DNA from: Candidatus Atribacteria bacterium 1244-E10-H5-B2
GTDB lineage: Bacteria; Atribacterota; JS1; SB-45; 34-128
DNA: 16,309 bases
Direction: 5' to 3'
Assembly (NCBI GenBank): GCA_003575245.1
Contig: NMQN01000331.1
Span: 1 to 16,309 of the forward strand
Below the pieces are notes generated by a model. It was given only the letters and a program-made list of their open reading frames with translations. It did not search any database and was not told the DNA's origin. Below, one piece after another: positions 7,079 through 13,632 of this stretch. Made by a program: the position numbers and the translations under genes. Position 1 is the stretch's first letter, and the number at the start of each line of letters is the position of its first letter.

Positions 7079-8080
7079 TCATCTTAATTCAAAGGTAATA
7101 TGTGCAATTTTGTCTTTATCTATAGAGGTTTCTGTTCCAGAAAGTAACATAATATCTATTTTCTCTTCTTGCACCACTCCTGATACCCTATCCCCTATTC
7201 TCAAAATAACCCGAGCGATATCAGTGGGTCTTTGTTCTTTTACTTCTTCAAATATAATTTGAGCCAAATCAGAGATACAGAATATTAGAGTACCGCAAGG
7301 GCTTACTACTGTAAATCGCTCATTTAGTATATCTCCACTTAAGATATCACCATTTTTAAGGAATATTGTATCTCTCTTCATTCGACTTGTTGCGCTTACA
7401 CCAGGAACCGGTGCGCCAGCAAGCCACTGTTCTACATTTATTTTAAATCGCCCATTATCGTAGTCTTCTGTAGTCATCAATGGACTATACTTCCAGGATT
7501 TATTTTCTGATTTTACTTTTCCATTGGTAAATACTATCACTCTTCCTCTCCCGTAAGAACAGGCAATAGCTATAATTTTTTCATCTTTAATTTTTAATAT
7601 TGGGATACACAAAGATTGAAATTCTGTTTCTATAGCGGAATAGCTGCTTTGTTCAAAACATACTTCCTTAACTCCTGTAACTACTGGATGGCTGTCCTCT
7701 ACAGATTGAGCAATGGTGCCTAAGCCATTATAAAATTTTGTGGTAATATCTGGAAAAAAGCGCTTCACATTGGGTGAATACAGGATAATTCCCTTTCCTC
7801 TTTTTACCCATTCTTGCAGCACCATAGTATGTTCATTTGATATATCCTTATAAACCACTTTTAAATCCACTACATCAGCACTATCAGGATACTGAGTAGG
7901 TCTTAGATCCCATATTACATTCAGATTTTCTTTGGTAATTTCTAATATTTTTACCTCCTTCAAACTTGACATTACCTCTGGTGGTAGTGCAGTTCCCCAA
8001 GCACAATTTGATAAAATAACTCCCGTGAATATACATATTGTTATTATTGCTCTCGTAATTTTTCCGTATAAGGAAAACAT
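7079..8080 (-). CDS. Exported protein: GATase/ThuA-like domain followed by two small beta repeats
   Basis: A 333-residue protein I do not recognise as a named family. Residues 1-29 form a signal peptide (basic start, hydrophobic 11-24, cleavage probably after SNCAWG; the LSNC is not a strict lipobox). Residues 44-222 look like a class I glutamine-amidotransferase-like or ThuA-like alpha/beta domain: EWVKRGKGIILYSPN (90-104), DSHPVVTGV (129-137), and YGRGRVIVFTNG (176-187) near its end, without a visible catalytic cysteine triad. Residues 237-279 and 290-331 are two related units of the pattern I-L-x-x-G-D-x-x-S-G, seen as FLKNGDILSGDIL and ILRIGDRVSGVV, each ending in I-x-x-I-x-F. An extracytoplasmic binding role is a guess. 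AGGAGG eight bases before ATG supports the start. Confidence 0.8.
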   Translation of the reverse strand: MFSLYGKITRAIITICIFTGVILSNCAWGTALPPEVMSSLKEVKILEITKENLNVIWDLRPTQYPDSADVVDLKVVYKDISNEHTMVLQEWVKRGKGIILYSPNVKRFFPDITTKFYNGLGTIAQSVEDSHPVVTGVKEVCFEQSSYSAIETEFQSLCIPILKIKDEKIIAIACSYGRGRVIVFTNGKVKSENKSWKYSPLMTTEDYDNGRFKINVEQWLAGAPVPGVSATSRMKRDTIFLKNGDILSGDILNERFTVVSPCGTLIFCISDLAQIIFEEVKEQRPTDIARVILRIGDRVSGVVQEEKIDIMLLSGTETSIDKDKIAHITFELR

Positions 8081-8457
8081 TGCTTAAACCTCCTTTTTTA
8101 AATTTACATAGAAATTAATAACTACGATCTACTCACTTCAGTTTAATAACATTACTTTTTCAATTTACAATTGTAGACAATACTTCAACATGTATTTAAT
8201 TTATAATTCTACAAACTTTTCAAAAATCCTCTTTTTGTAAAAAATAAATATTTTTGGTCAAATATAATTGTTCAAAAAATATCAGATATTTTGTAAAAGT
8301 TTAAAAATTTATTAATAGGGGGAATCCCTTTAATTTGTAATTCTTAAATAAATAATTATTGGCTTGGTAGAGAAAATGTGAATAGTTATAATATTTTACG
8401 AGTTTTAGGGATATGCGGACTAATATAAAAAAATTTTAAATATATTTTAAAAAATCC
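8081..8457. other. AT-rich intergenic region between divergent genes
   Basis: This stretch separates the minus-strand exported protein gene from the plus-strand GntR operon. It is strongly A/T-rich with stop codons in all frames and no ORF with a ribosome-binding site. A weak dyad, AGGG-GGAAT-CCCT near 8317-8330, is the only local structure I see. A promoter for the minus gene must lie in 8090-8200, but no clear -35/-10 pair stands out. The plus-strand promoter is listed separately at 8458. Confidence 0.6.
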
Positions 8458-8505
8458 TTGACAAAAAAATATTTTGGTGTATTATGTATATAGTACACTA
8501 ATACA
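8458..8505 (+). promoter_or_regulatory. Promoter and probable autoregulatory operator of the GntR-ABC operon
   Basis: TTGACA (8458-8463) is a perfect -35 box; TATTAT (8480-8485) lies 16 bp downstream as the -10. The -10 overlaps a dyad: TGTATTA (8478-8484) and TAATACA (8499-8505), with an inner GTGTA (8477-8481) and TACAC (8494-8498). YtrA-family GntR repressors bind such symmetric sites in their own promoters, and the next gene encodes one. Box positions and symmetry are seen; repression by the downstream protein is inferred. Confidence 0.75.
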
Positions 8506-8526
8506 TTTAAAGGAAAATATTTAATT

Positions 8527-8877
8527 ATGGAGTTCAACAACAATATTCCTATCTATTTACAAATAATTGAAAGTATTAAGCAGGACATTGTTGTGGGTAA
8601 ATTAAAAGCAGGCCAGAAAATGCCTTCAGTAAGGGAATTGGCAGGAATATTAAAAGTAAATCCTAATACCATACAAAGAGTGTATCAAGAGCTGGATAGA
8701 GAAAAAATTACTTATACCAAAAGAGGAATGGGAACTTATGTAACTGAAGAAGAAAAAACTATAAGTTCGTTAAAGGAAGAAATATCCAAAAAAATAATTC
8801 TTGATTTTGTAGAAGGTATGAATAAATTAGGCTTTTCCGATAAGGAATTGATTAATGCTCTCAAGGGGTACTTATAA
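8527..8877 (+). CDS. GntR family transcriptional regulator, YtrA subfamily
   Basis: A 116-residue protein with an N-terminal winged helix (residues about 5-75: IPIYLQIIESIKQDIVVGKL, KMPSVRELAGILKVNPNTIQ, and the wing KRGMGTYV) and only a short helical tail (82-116). The small C-terminal region without an effector domain marks the YtrA subfamily, whose members control ABC transporter genes beside them, often in response to envelope stress or antibiotics. It is first in an operon with an ABC ATPase and permease, and its promoter carries a symmetric operator over the -10 box. The ATG start fits the usual family start; its upstream AGGAAA is weak and distant, which may keep repressor levels low. 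Stop is 14 bp before the ATPase start. Confidence 0.92.
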   Translation: MEFNNNIPIYLQIIESIKQDIVVGKLKAGQKMPSVRELAGILKVNPNTIQRVYQELDREKITYTKRGMGTYVTEEEKTISSLKEEISKKIILDFVEGMNKLGFSDKELINALKGYL

Positions 8878-8891
8878 AAGGAGGAGAAAAC

Positions 8892-9584
8892 ATGGAACAG
8901 ATATTAAAAACCACTCAACTTAGCAAATATTTTTATCAAAAAAAAGCTCTCGATAAAGTTGATATAAATATAGAAAAAGGAAAAATTTATGGAATATTAG
9001 GACCAAATGGTGGTGGAAAAAGCACTTTTTTAAAGATTGCAGCAGGGTTACTCAAGCCAAGCCAGGGAGAAATAACCATAGATAATGAAAGGCTCGGAGT
9101 ATATACAAAATCTATTGTCTCTTATCTGCCGGAAACTAATTACCTTTACAAGTGGATGAAAATAAAGGATGCTTTGAATTTTTTTAAAGACCTATACGCC
9201 GATTTTGATGTCGAAAGAGCCAGAGAAAATTTAAAATTTATGGAATTAGAAGAAGAGGAAAAAGTGACCAGTCTTTCCAAAGGGATGATGGGAAGATTAA
9301 AATTAACCCTGGCATTATCCAGAAAAGCTAAACTTTACTTGTTGGATGAACCTTTAAATGGCATAGATCCAATTTCCCGGGAAAAGATACTCACTTCTAT
9401 TCTCGATTCTTATAGTGAAAAAGCTTCAATACTTATCTGCTCACACCTGATCTATTATATTGAAAAATTATTAGATTATGTGTTTTTCTTATCCGAAGGT
9501 AGAATAATTTTAGCTGGGAACGCAGAAGATTTGAGAAATAAAAGAGGGATGTCTATTGATAAATTATTTCAGGAGGTTTTTTAA
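8892..9584 (+). CDS. ABC transporter ATP-binding protein (YtrB-like)
   Basis: A 230-residue nucleotide-binding subunit that would power the membrane protein encoded next. Motifs: Walker A GPNGGGKST (37-45, a second glycine where alanine is usual), a Q-loop region reading SYLPETNYLY (77-86) with no glutamine, signature LSKGMMGR (128-135), Walker B LYLLDEP (148-154) with catalytic E153, D-loop NGIDP and H-switch H185. The LPE form of the Q-loop and short C-terminus are typical of the YtrB/BcrA-like exporters that accompany YtrA regulators. A strong AAAGGAGGAG precedes the ATG. Substrate is unknown; defence against antimicrobial peptides or envelope stress is the usual suggestion for such operons. 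Confidence 0.93.
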   Translation: MEQILKTTQLSKYFYQKKALDKVDINIEKGKIYGILGPNGGGKSTFLKIAAGLLKPSQGEITIDNERLGVYTKSIVSYLPETNYLYKWMKIKDALNFFKDLYADFDVERARENLKFMELEEEEKVTSLSKGMMGRLKLTLALSRKAKLYLLDEPLNGIDPISREKILTSILDSYSEKASILICSHLIYYIEKLLDYVFFLSEGRIILAGNAEDLRNKRGMSIDKLFQEVF

Positions 9585-9586
9585 TC

Positions 9587-10330
9587 ATGATGACTTTGCT
9601 TAAATATGAAATTTATCGCCGCTGGAGATGGTTGATGCTTAGATATGCGGCTTTGATTATAATAGGGGCTGTACTTTTAAATCGAATCTCTTCTCCTGCT
9701 TATCAGTATGAATTTATAGCAGAATCTATAGGAAAATTTGCCTTGGCCAGTTTGGTTATCTTCATAATTATTATTGTTGAAGGAATTAATATGCTAAAAG
9801 AAGACCTATTTGAAGAGTGTGGATACCTAACTTTTACTATACCCAAAAAGGGAAGAACTATCTTGGCTTCTAAATTAGTATTATTATTTTTACAATTAAG
9901 CTTCTGGACAATTATTAGCATCTGGTTTGGGTCGATATTTTTTTCAAAATTACCTTATCGGGAAATTGTCCAAATAAAGAGTCAAATTAATTTTTCCTTT
10001 TTACCAATAGTTTTATTTTTACTAACTGCTTTTTTTAATCTTGTTTTAATGATACATTTTAGCCTTACCTTAACTAAAACTTTACTGGTAAACAAAAGGT
10101 ATTCAGGTTTATTGTCAATAGGTATCTTTTTCTTTCTGGTTTATTTAATTGAAAAGGTATATTATGGTCCATTTTTAAATCAAATAAAACATATTTCAAT
10201 AGAAATTGGAAGTAGATCAAATATTGATTTACTCTCCGGAGGTTATACGGCTGTATTTTTGAACCTAATTTTAATCGCCGTATTCTTTACCGCAACAGCT
10301 TACTTGCTGGAAAACAAGATAAACATTTGA
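9587..10330 (+). CDS. ABC transporter permease (ABC-2-like, six predicted TM segments)
   Basis: A 247-residue hydrophobic protein starting two bases after the ATPase stop, with AGGAGG ten bases before ATG 9587 (a second ATG follows at once). Hydrophobic segments lie near residues 19-32, 48-66, 95-119, 138-160, 172-189 and 221-240, with basic loops such as YRRWRW and IPKKGR facing the cytoplasm. An amphipathic EECGYLTFTIPKKGR (76-90) coupling loop after TM2 is common in ABC-2 and YtrC-like permeases. It would form the membrane part of the exporter with the preceding ATPase. Sequence is not specific enough to name the substrate. It is the last gene of the operon; no clear terminator follows, and the next gene is convergent. 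Confidence 0.88.
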   Translation: MMTLLKYEIYRRWRWLMLRYAALIIIGAVLLNRISSPAYQYEFIAESIGKFALASLVIFIIIIVEGINMLKEDLFEECGYLTFTIPKKGRTILASKLVLLFLQLSFWTIISIWFGSIFFSKLPYREIVQIKSQINFSFLPIVLFLLTAFFNLVLMIHFSLTLTKTLLVNKRYSGLLSIGIFFFLVYLIEKVYYGPFLNQIKHISIEIGSRSNIDLLSGGYTAVFLNLILIAVFFTATAYLLENKINI

Positions 10331-10335
10331 AAAAA

Positions 10336-10384
10336 TTAGTATAGGGTAGGATTCTCCCTTGATAAAAGCGGGATGTTCATTTGG
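10336..10384 (-). pseudogene. Remnant of a SAM methyltransferase C-terminus
   Basis: Read on the minus strand, this stretch gives EHPAFIKGESYPILIF, which matches EHSTFIKGESYPTLICI at the end of the methyltransferase at 6290-7051. The DNA is identical over 27 bp (10342-10368 against 6316-6342) with further similarity on both sides. No rest of the gene is present and the frame has no start. It is best read as the 3' stub of a paralogue, lost by deletion or left by rearrangement, now between two convergent genes. Confidence 0.7.
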
Positions 10385-10417
10385 CAAACTTTTTGTTAGA
10401 TATGTTTAGCGAGCCCA

Positions 10418-10621
10418 TTATTTCAGCATTTTGTATATAGGTTTTATCATTGCTAAAACAAAAATTACTCCATACCAATACCAATCTAAGTTAAGTAGTG
10501 GTTTCCAAATTTTTGCTATCATTAAAACAAGAGCAGCAGAGCTTAATTGAATTAATTTTATGTCAATTAAGTCATATTTTTTTATTTTCAAATCTACCCA
10601 ATTTTTAATTTTAACACCCAT
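10418..10621 (-). CDS. Small two-TM membrane protein, unknown function
   Basis: A 67-residue protein with a charged start (MGVKIKNWVDLKIKKYDLID), a first hydrophobic segment at about 21-39 (IKLIQLSSAALVLMIAKIW), a short aromatic turn (NLDWYWY) and a second segment at about 48-61, ending PIYKMLK. The ATG is preceded by AGAGGTGA seven bases upstream, which strongly supports a real gene despite its size. I do not know a named family, but small proteins of this layout occur in many uncultured bacteria. It lies downstream of the YbjQ pair on the same strand, 65 bp away, so co-transcription is possible. Confidence 0.7.
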   Translation of the reverse strand: MGVKIKNWVDLKIKKYDLIDIKLIQLSSAALVLMIAKIWKPLLNLDWYWYGVIFVLAMIKPIYKMLK

Positions 10622-10686
10622 GTTAATATCACCTCTTTTCAGTTTATGGTAAGTAAACCGGCAATATTTTACAAATCTTTTATCTC

Positions 10687-11010
10687 TTATTCCCTTTTCT
10701 TTAATTTAACCGCGGTACCGAACACAAACATCTCTGCAGCTGATTGCATAATTGATGAGGTAGTAAAACGAATACATACTATCCCATCTGCACCTAAACT
10801 TTTTGCAGCTTCAATCATCCGGTCAATAGACTGCTCGCGGGATTCTGCCAGTAATTTGGTATATTCTTCGATCTCTCCTCCTACTATATTACGAAAACCA
10901 GCTAATATATCTTTCCCGACATGTCGTGCCCGAACAGTATTGCCTTTTACAATTCCTAAGGTTTCTACAATTTCGTATTTAGAAAAATTATCCTGAGTAG
11001 TTAATAACAT
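10687..11010 (-). CDS. YbjQ family protein (UPF0145, putative heavy-metal-binding domain)
   Basis: A 107-residue protein matching the YbjQ/UPF0145 family over its whole length: an N-terminal YEIVETLGIVKGNTVRA (12-28), the central DILAGFRNIVGGEIEEYTKLL (34-54), REQSIDRMIEAAKSLGADGIV (58-78) and a C-terminal beta strand FGTAVKLKK. The family forms ring-like oligomers and is often labelled heavy-metal binding, without a proven reaction. GGAGG lies six bases before ATG. It follows a 67-residue membrane protein by 11 bp on the same strand, a pairing I believe recurs in other genomes, which suggests they act together at the membrane. Confidence 0.93.
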   Translation of the reverse strand: MLLTTQDNFSKYEIVETLGIVKGNTVRARHVGKDILAGFRNIVGGEIEEYTKLLAESREQSIDRMIEAAKSLGADGIVCIRFTTSSIMQSAAEMFVFGTAVKLKKRE

Positions 11011-11021
11011 TTTTTACCTCC

Positions 11022-11225
11022 TTATTTCTTGACATCTCTTGAATATTTATCGTCTTTTTTACTCGCTAACCTATCTGTTAAAGCTTTAATAAATAAGAGC
11101 CCCAAGCCGACTATAGTTACTAAGCCGATTATACCCAGCCAAGCATTTTCAAACATGCCAACTATCCAGGCGATAATCCAGGCTATAGTGACTATAATCA
11201 AAATAATGTACGCCGTCTTTTCCAT
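11022..11225 (-). CDS. Small two-TM membrane protein partnered with YbjQ
   Basis: A 67-residue protein with two hydrophobic segments (about 4-23 and 29-47, joined by FENAW) and a charged tail KALTDRLASKKDDKYSRDVKK. The tail pattern DRL-x(2-3)-K-(K/E)-DD-x-YS-x-x-V is one I recall from small proteins next to YbjQ genes; that recall is the only family evidence. GGAGT lies upstream of the ATG and the YbjQ gene begins 11 bp after its stop, so the two form an operon. Function is unknown; a membrane anchor or partner for the YbjQ ring is a reasonable guess. Confidence 0.78.
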   Translation of the reverse strand: MEKTAYIILIIVTIAWIIAWIVGMFENAWLGIIGLVTIVGLGLLFIKALTDRLASKKDDKYSRDVKK

Positions 11226-11309
11226 CTTTCTTTAACTCCTTTCTATCTTTATTCTATAATAGAGCTATTCCCCAAAAAGTTAAAAAATATTTAAAAGCAG
11301 AGTATATCT

Positions 11310-11333
11310 CGTATTGCGTATTGCGTATTGCGT
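11310..11333. repeat. Short tandem repeat, CGTATTG x 3.4
   Basis: Three exact copies of CGTATTG (11310-11330) are followed by a partial copy CGT. It lies in the 233-bp gap between the small membrane protein gene and the low-confidence ORF at 11459, outside any gene. Such 7-mers are common slipped-strand repeats in intergenic DNA and no function is implied. Confidence 0.8.
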
Positions 11334-11360
11334 CGGAAATAAGATTGGTTACGATTATAT

Positions 11361-11439
11361 TGTAGGGGCACAATGAATTGTGCTCTTGCCATATTATTAC
11401 CTAATTTTTTCTGCGGGCACAATGCATCCTGCCCCTACA
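11361..11439. mobile_element. 79-bp MITE/REP-like element with 10-bp terminal inverted repeats
   Basis: The ends TGTAGGGGCA (11361-11370) and TGCCCCTACA (11430-11439) are perfect inverted repeats. Inside the left end, GCACAAT-GA-ATTGTGC forms its own hairpin; the right part GGGCACAATGCATCCTGCCCC is a related, diverged palindrome. The sequence is non-coding and resembles the dispersed TAGGGGC-type repeats of many uncultured bacteria. No clear target-site duplication is visible. It would be mobilised in trans if at all, because no transposase gene is present in the window. Confidence 0.72.
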
Positions 11440-11458
11440 TTACTATTATATTTACTTT

Positions 11459-11569
11459 TTAAGTCTTAATCACAATAGTCATAATTTTGTTATTAACTTC
11501 TTTTGCTTCAATATCAAAGTAGCAGTCGTTAAAAGGTTTTATTCTTTGACTTATTTTAAATTTTATCAT
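11459..11569 (-). CDS. Possible 36-residue ORF after the CGGC gene
   Basis: From ATG at 11569 the frame reads MIKFKISQRIKPFNDCYFDI and continues to IVIKT and a TAA stop. It starts nine bases after the stop of the CGGC-domain gene on the same strand. There is no Shine-Dalgarno sequence, so it would depend on coupling to the upstream gene. Composition looks protein-like (alternating polar and hydrophobic residues), and it could be a small gene or the stub of a longer one. Confidence is low. Confidence 0.25.
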   Translation of the reverse strand: MIKFKISQRIKPFNDCYFDIEAKEVNNKIMTIVIKT

Positions 11570-11578
11570 ATTTATACA

Positions 11579-12028
11579 TTAATTATAAGATAAACGAGTT
11601 TTTTCATCTGCTAATGTCGGTTGAATAATTTCTTTCCATTTTGGAGAATCCCATGTTCCCAACGTCTTATGCATATCATAATATTTCTGAGGAATTGGAT
11701 GTGTCCCAATAACTACTTTTATTCCATATCTTGCTTTAATGAAATCACTAAAATAGGTTATTCGGGGACAGGGAGGATATCCGACAACCAACCCAGTAGC
11801 CAGGTGAATAACCTGTGCTCCGTTCTTAATCATTTCCTCGGGAGTATATTCAATATTTCCACCAGGGCAGCCGTCACAAGTAGTATATCCAACTAATTCC
11901 AGTTCATCATCCTTATTATAAATGCTAAATGCACCTTCCTTATTACGGAGAGCTCTAAGGCATTTGCCTCCCGCACAGGTATGGTAACGATCACAGATAA
12001 TAATTCCAATTTTAATTTTATCTTTCAC
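11579..12028 (-). CDS. CGGC domain-containing protein (cysteine-rich, putative metal binding)
   Basis: A 149-residue protein of the CGGC-domain family. Cysteines sit at 12, 18, 23 (ICDRYHTCAGGKC), 51 and 54 (TTCDGCPGG) and 87 (PPCPRI), with H110 in GTHPIP near the end; this set is the proposed metal or cluster site of the family, which is found mainly in anaerobes and has no confirmed reaction. The first part (KIGIIICDRYHTC) and the GAQVIHLATG strand suggest an alpha/beta fold. The start is GTG (12028) with GGAGG eight bases upstream. It is separated from pyruvate kinase by 129 bp holding two hairpin elements. Confidence 0.88.
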   Translation of the reverse strand: MKDKIKIGIIICDRYHTCAGGKCLRALRNKEGAFSIYNKDDELELVGYTTCDGCPGGNIEYTPEEMIKNGAQVIHLATGLVVGYPPCPRITYFSDFIKARYGIKVVIGTHPIPQKYYDMHKTLGTWDSPKWKEIIQPTLADEKTRLSYN

Positions 12029-12058
12029 TACTATTTCCTCCTATTAGATAAATTTAAC

Positions 12059-12100
12059 AAATTACCACCGCCTAAGGTAGTGGCTTTCAAAGAAAAAAAT
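12059..12100. repeat. Hairpin plus A-tract element, copy 1 (IS200/IS605-end-like)
   Basis: CCACCGCC (12065-12072) faces GGTAGTGG (12076-12083) across TAA, pairing with one G-U and one mismatch, followed by CTTTCAAAGAAAAAAAT. A 40-bp relative lies at 14674-14713, about 34 of 42 aligned positions identical. Subterminal hairpins of this shape occur at ends of IS200/IS605-group elements, but no transposase is nearby, so a solo end is only a suggestion. Confidence 0.5.
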
Positions 12101-12127
12101 ATTATTTTTGGCTGCCCCACAGTTTTA

Positions 12128-12158
12128 ATTGATACAGAGAACCATCCTCGTTATCAAT
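12128..12158. repeat. Diverged REP-like hairpin at the pyruvate kinase stop
   Basis: ATTGATA (12128-12134) pairs with TATCAAT (12152-12158) around CAGAGAACCATCCTCGT. The loop matches the inner part of the 16081 element (CAGAGAACCGTCCCCTG) with four differences, while the stem is unrelated in sequence. It lies just after pyk on the minus strand and its arm includes one base of the TGA stop, so it could act as the pyk mRNA 3' hairpin. Confidence 0.55.
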
Positions 12159-13582
12159 CATAATGTTTCAACTTTTAGTAAATTGGTGGTGCCGGGAATT
12201 TTAAAAGGAATTCCGGCGGTAATAATTATTTTATCCCCTTTTTTAACCAATCTAGTTGCCAAAGCTACTTTTCTTGATTTTTCAATCATATCATCGGTAT
12301 TTTCCAATTCCTCAGATTTGAAAGGGTAAACTCCCCAACTAAGAGCAAGTTTTCTAACTGTAGAATCCTGGGTGCTAGCTGCGATAATAGGAACAGGGGG
12401 ACGATATCGGGATACCATGCGGGCAGTACTCCCGGAAAGAGTAAAGGTGACAATAGCTTTTGCTTTTAAATCCAGGGTTACCTGACAGGTGGCGTGACTT
12501 ATCGCATCCGGATTGGTGGGTTTAACCGAAAGCGACCTCTCGCTCAATATTTTTTCATAATCTATGGCCTTTTCAACTCTTAGGGCTATCTTATTCATTG
12601 TTTCCACTGCCTCTAAAGGATAATTGCCTACTGCAGTCTCCTCGGATAGCATAATGGCATCAGTCCCGTCCAGGATAGCATTGGCCACATCGGTAACTTC
12701 TGCACGGGTAGGTTGAGGTCCACTCACCATCGACATTAACATCTGAGTTGCGGTAATTACCGGCTTCCCCGCAAAATTACATCTTTTAATAATATCCTTC
12801 TGAACCAGAGGTACATTTTCTAAGGGTATTTCCACTCCCAGATCACCCCGAGCAATCATTATCCCATCAGAGGTTTCGATTATTTCTTTCAAATTATTTA
12901 CCGCCTCTTTCTTTTCAATCTTGGCAATCAAGGAAATATCTTCTGCCCCATTTTCCTTTAAAAATTTTCTTGCCCTTAAGACATCCTCAGCATTTCTGGT
13001 AAAAGAAAGACCGATAAAATCAACTTTGTTTTCTATTCCAAAAAGGATATCCTGATAATCTTTTTCAGTTAAAGATGGGATATCCATGGATATATTCGGG
13101 ATATTTATCCCTTTGTGAGAGGTGAGTTCTCCACCCCTAATTATCCGACAAATAATATCAGTAGGAGTAAGTTCTTTAACTTTAAGTTCTAAAGTTCCAT
13201 CAGCTAGAAAGATACGGTCCCCTTTCTTCACTTTCAGGGGCAAAGAAGAAAAGGTAACGGATACTCTCTGTTCGTCCCCGGGAACCTCGCGGTTAGTAAG
13301 AATAAAAGAGGAACCTTTTTTCAAAAAAATGGGTTCTTTTTCAATCTTTCCAATTCTTATCTTTGGCCCTCCCAAATCCTGAAGGACGGCCACAGATTCA
13401 TTCGCCTTTAGAGAAGCCTGGCGAATATTTTCAATAACTTGATGGTGTTCTTTATGGCTTCCATGGGAAAAATTCAAACGGGCAACATCCATGCCCCCTT
13501 GAATCAGCTTCTCTATTTTTTCATAAGAGCTACTCGCTGGCCCAATAGTGCATACTATTTTAGTTTTTATCATTATACTCAT
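12158..13582 (-). CDS. pyk: Pyruvate kinase
   Basis: A 474-residue glycolytic enzyme that converts phosphoenolpyruvate and ADP to pyruvate and ATP. Signatures: KIVCTIGPAS (8-17), MDVARLNFSHG (31-41, R35 and N37 in the active site), LQDLGGPKIRIG (67-78), IAKIEKKEA with catalytic K221 and metal ligand E223, MIARGDLGVEIP with D247, and PVITATQMLMSM with T279. The B domain (about 75-170) and C domain (about 340-474) are both present, and there is no extra C-terminal PEP-utiliser domain as seen in some Bacillus-type enzymes. ATG at 13582 is preceded by GGAGA; a second Met at residue 4 is a weaker choice. No pfk or other glycolytic gene is adjacent. Confidence 0.96.
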   Translation of the reverse strand: MSIMIKTKIVCTIGPASSSYEKIEKLIQGGMDVARLNFSHGSHKEHHQVIENIRQASLKANESVAVLQDLGGPKIRIGKIEKEPIFLKKGSSFILTNREVPGDEQRVSVTFSSLPLKVKKGDRIFLADGTLELKVKELTPTDIICRIIRGGELTSHKGINIPNISMDIPSLTEKDYQDILFGIENKVDFIGLSFTRNAEDVLRARKFLKENGAEDISLIAKIEKKEAVNNLKEIIETSDGIMIARGDLGVEIPLENVPLVQKDIIKRCNFAGKPVITATQMLMSMVSGPQPTRAEVTDVANAILDGTDAIMLSEETAVGNYPLEAVETMNKIALRVEKAIDYEKILSERSLSVKPTNPDAISHATCQVTLDLKAKAIVTFTLSGSTARMVSRYRPPVPIIAASTQDSTVRKLALSWGVYPFKSEELENTDDMIEKSRKVALATRLVKKGDKIIITAGIPFKIPGTTNLLKVETL

Positions 13583-13632
13583 CGTAACTTCTCCTTTAAT
13601 TTAATCGTTTACTTTGCTTTTTTCGGTTTTTG

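Noticed and set aside
8311..8335. Possible terminator AGGG-GGAAT-CCCT in the divergent gap
   Set aside because: The stem is only four base pairs, with no gene ending nearby on either strand.
8527..10330. The GntR-ABC operon as a novel system
   Set aside because: The order regulator, ATPase, permease and the short YtrA-type regulator are a common arrangement; only the unusual Q-loop and GGGKS Walker A are slightly notable.
11361..11439. A CRISPR-like repeat
   Set aside because: There is one inverted pair only, no regularly spaced direct repeats and no cas genes in the window.
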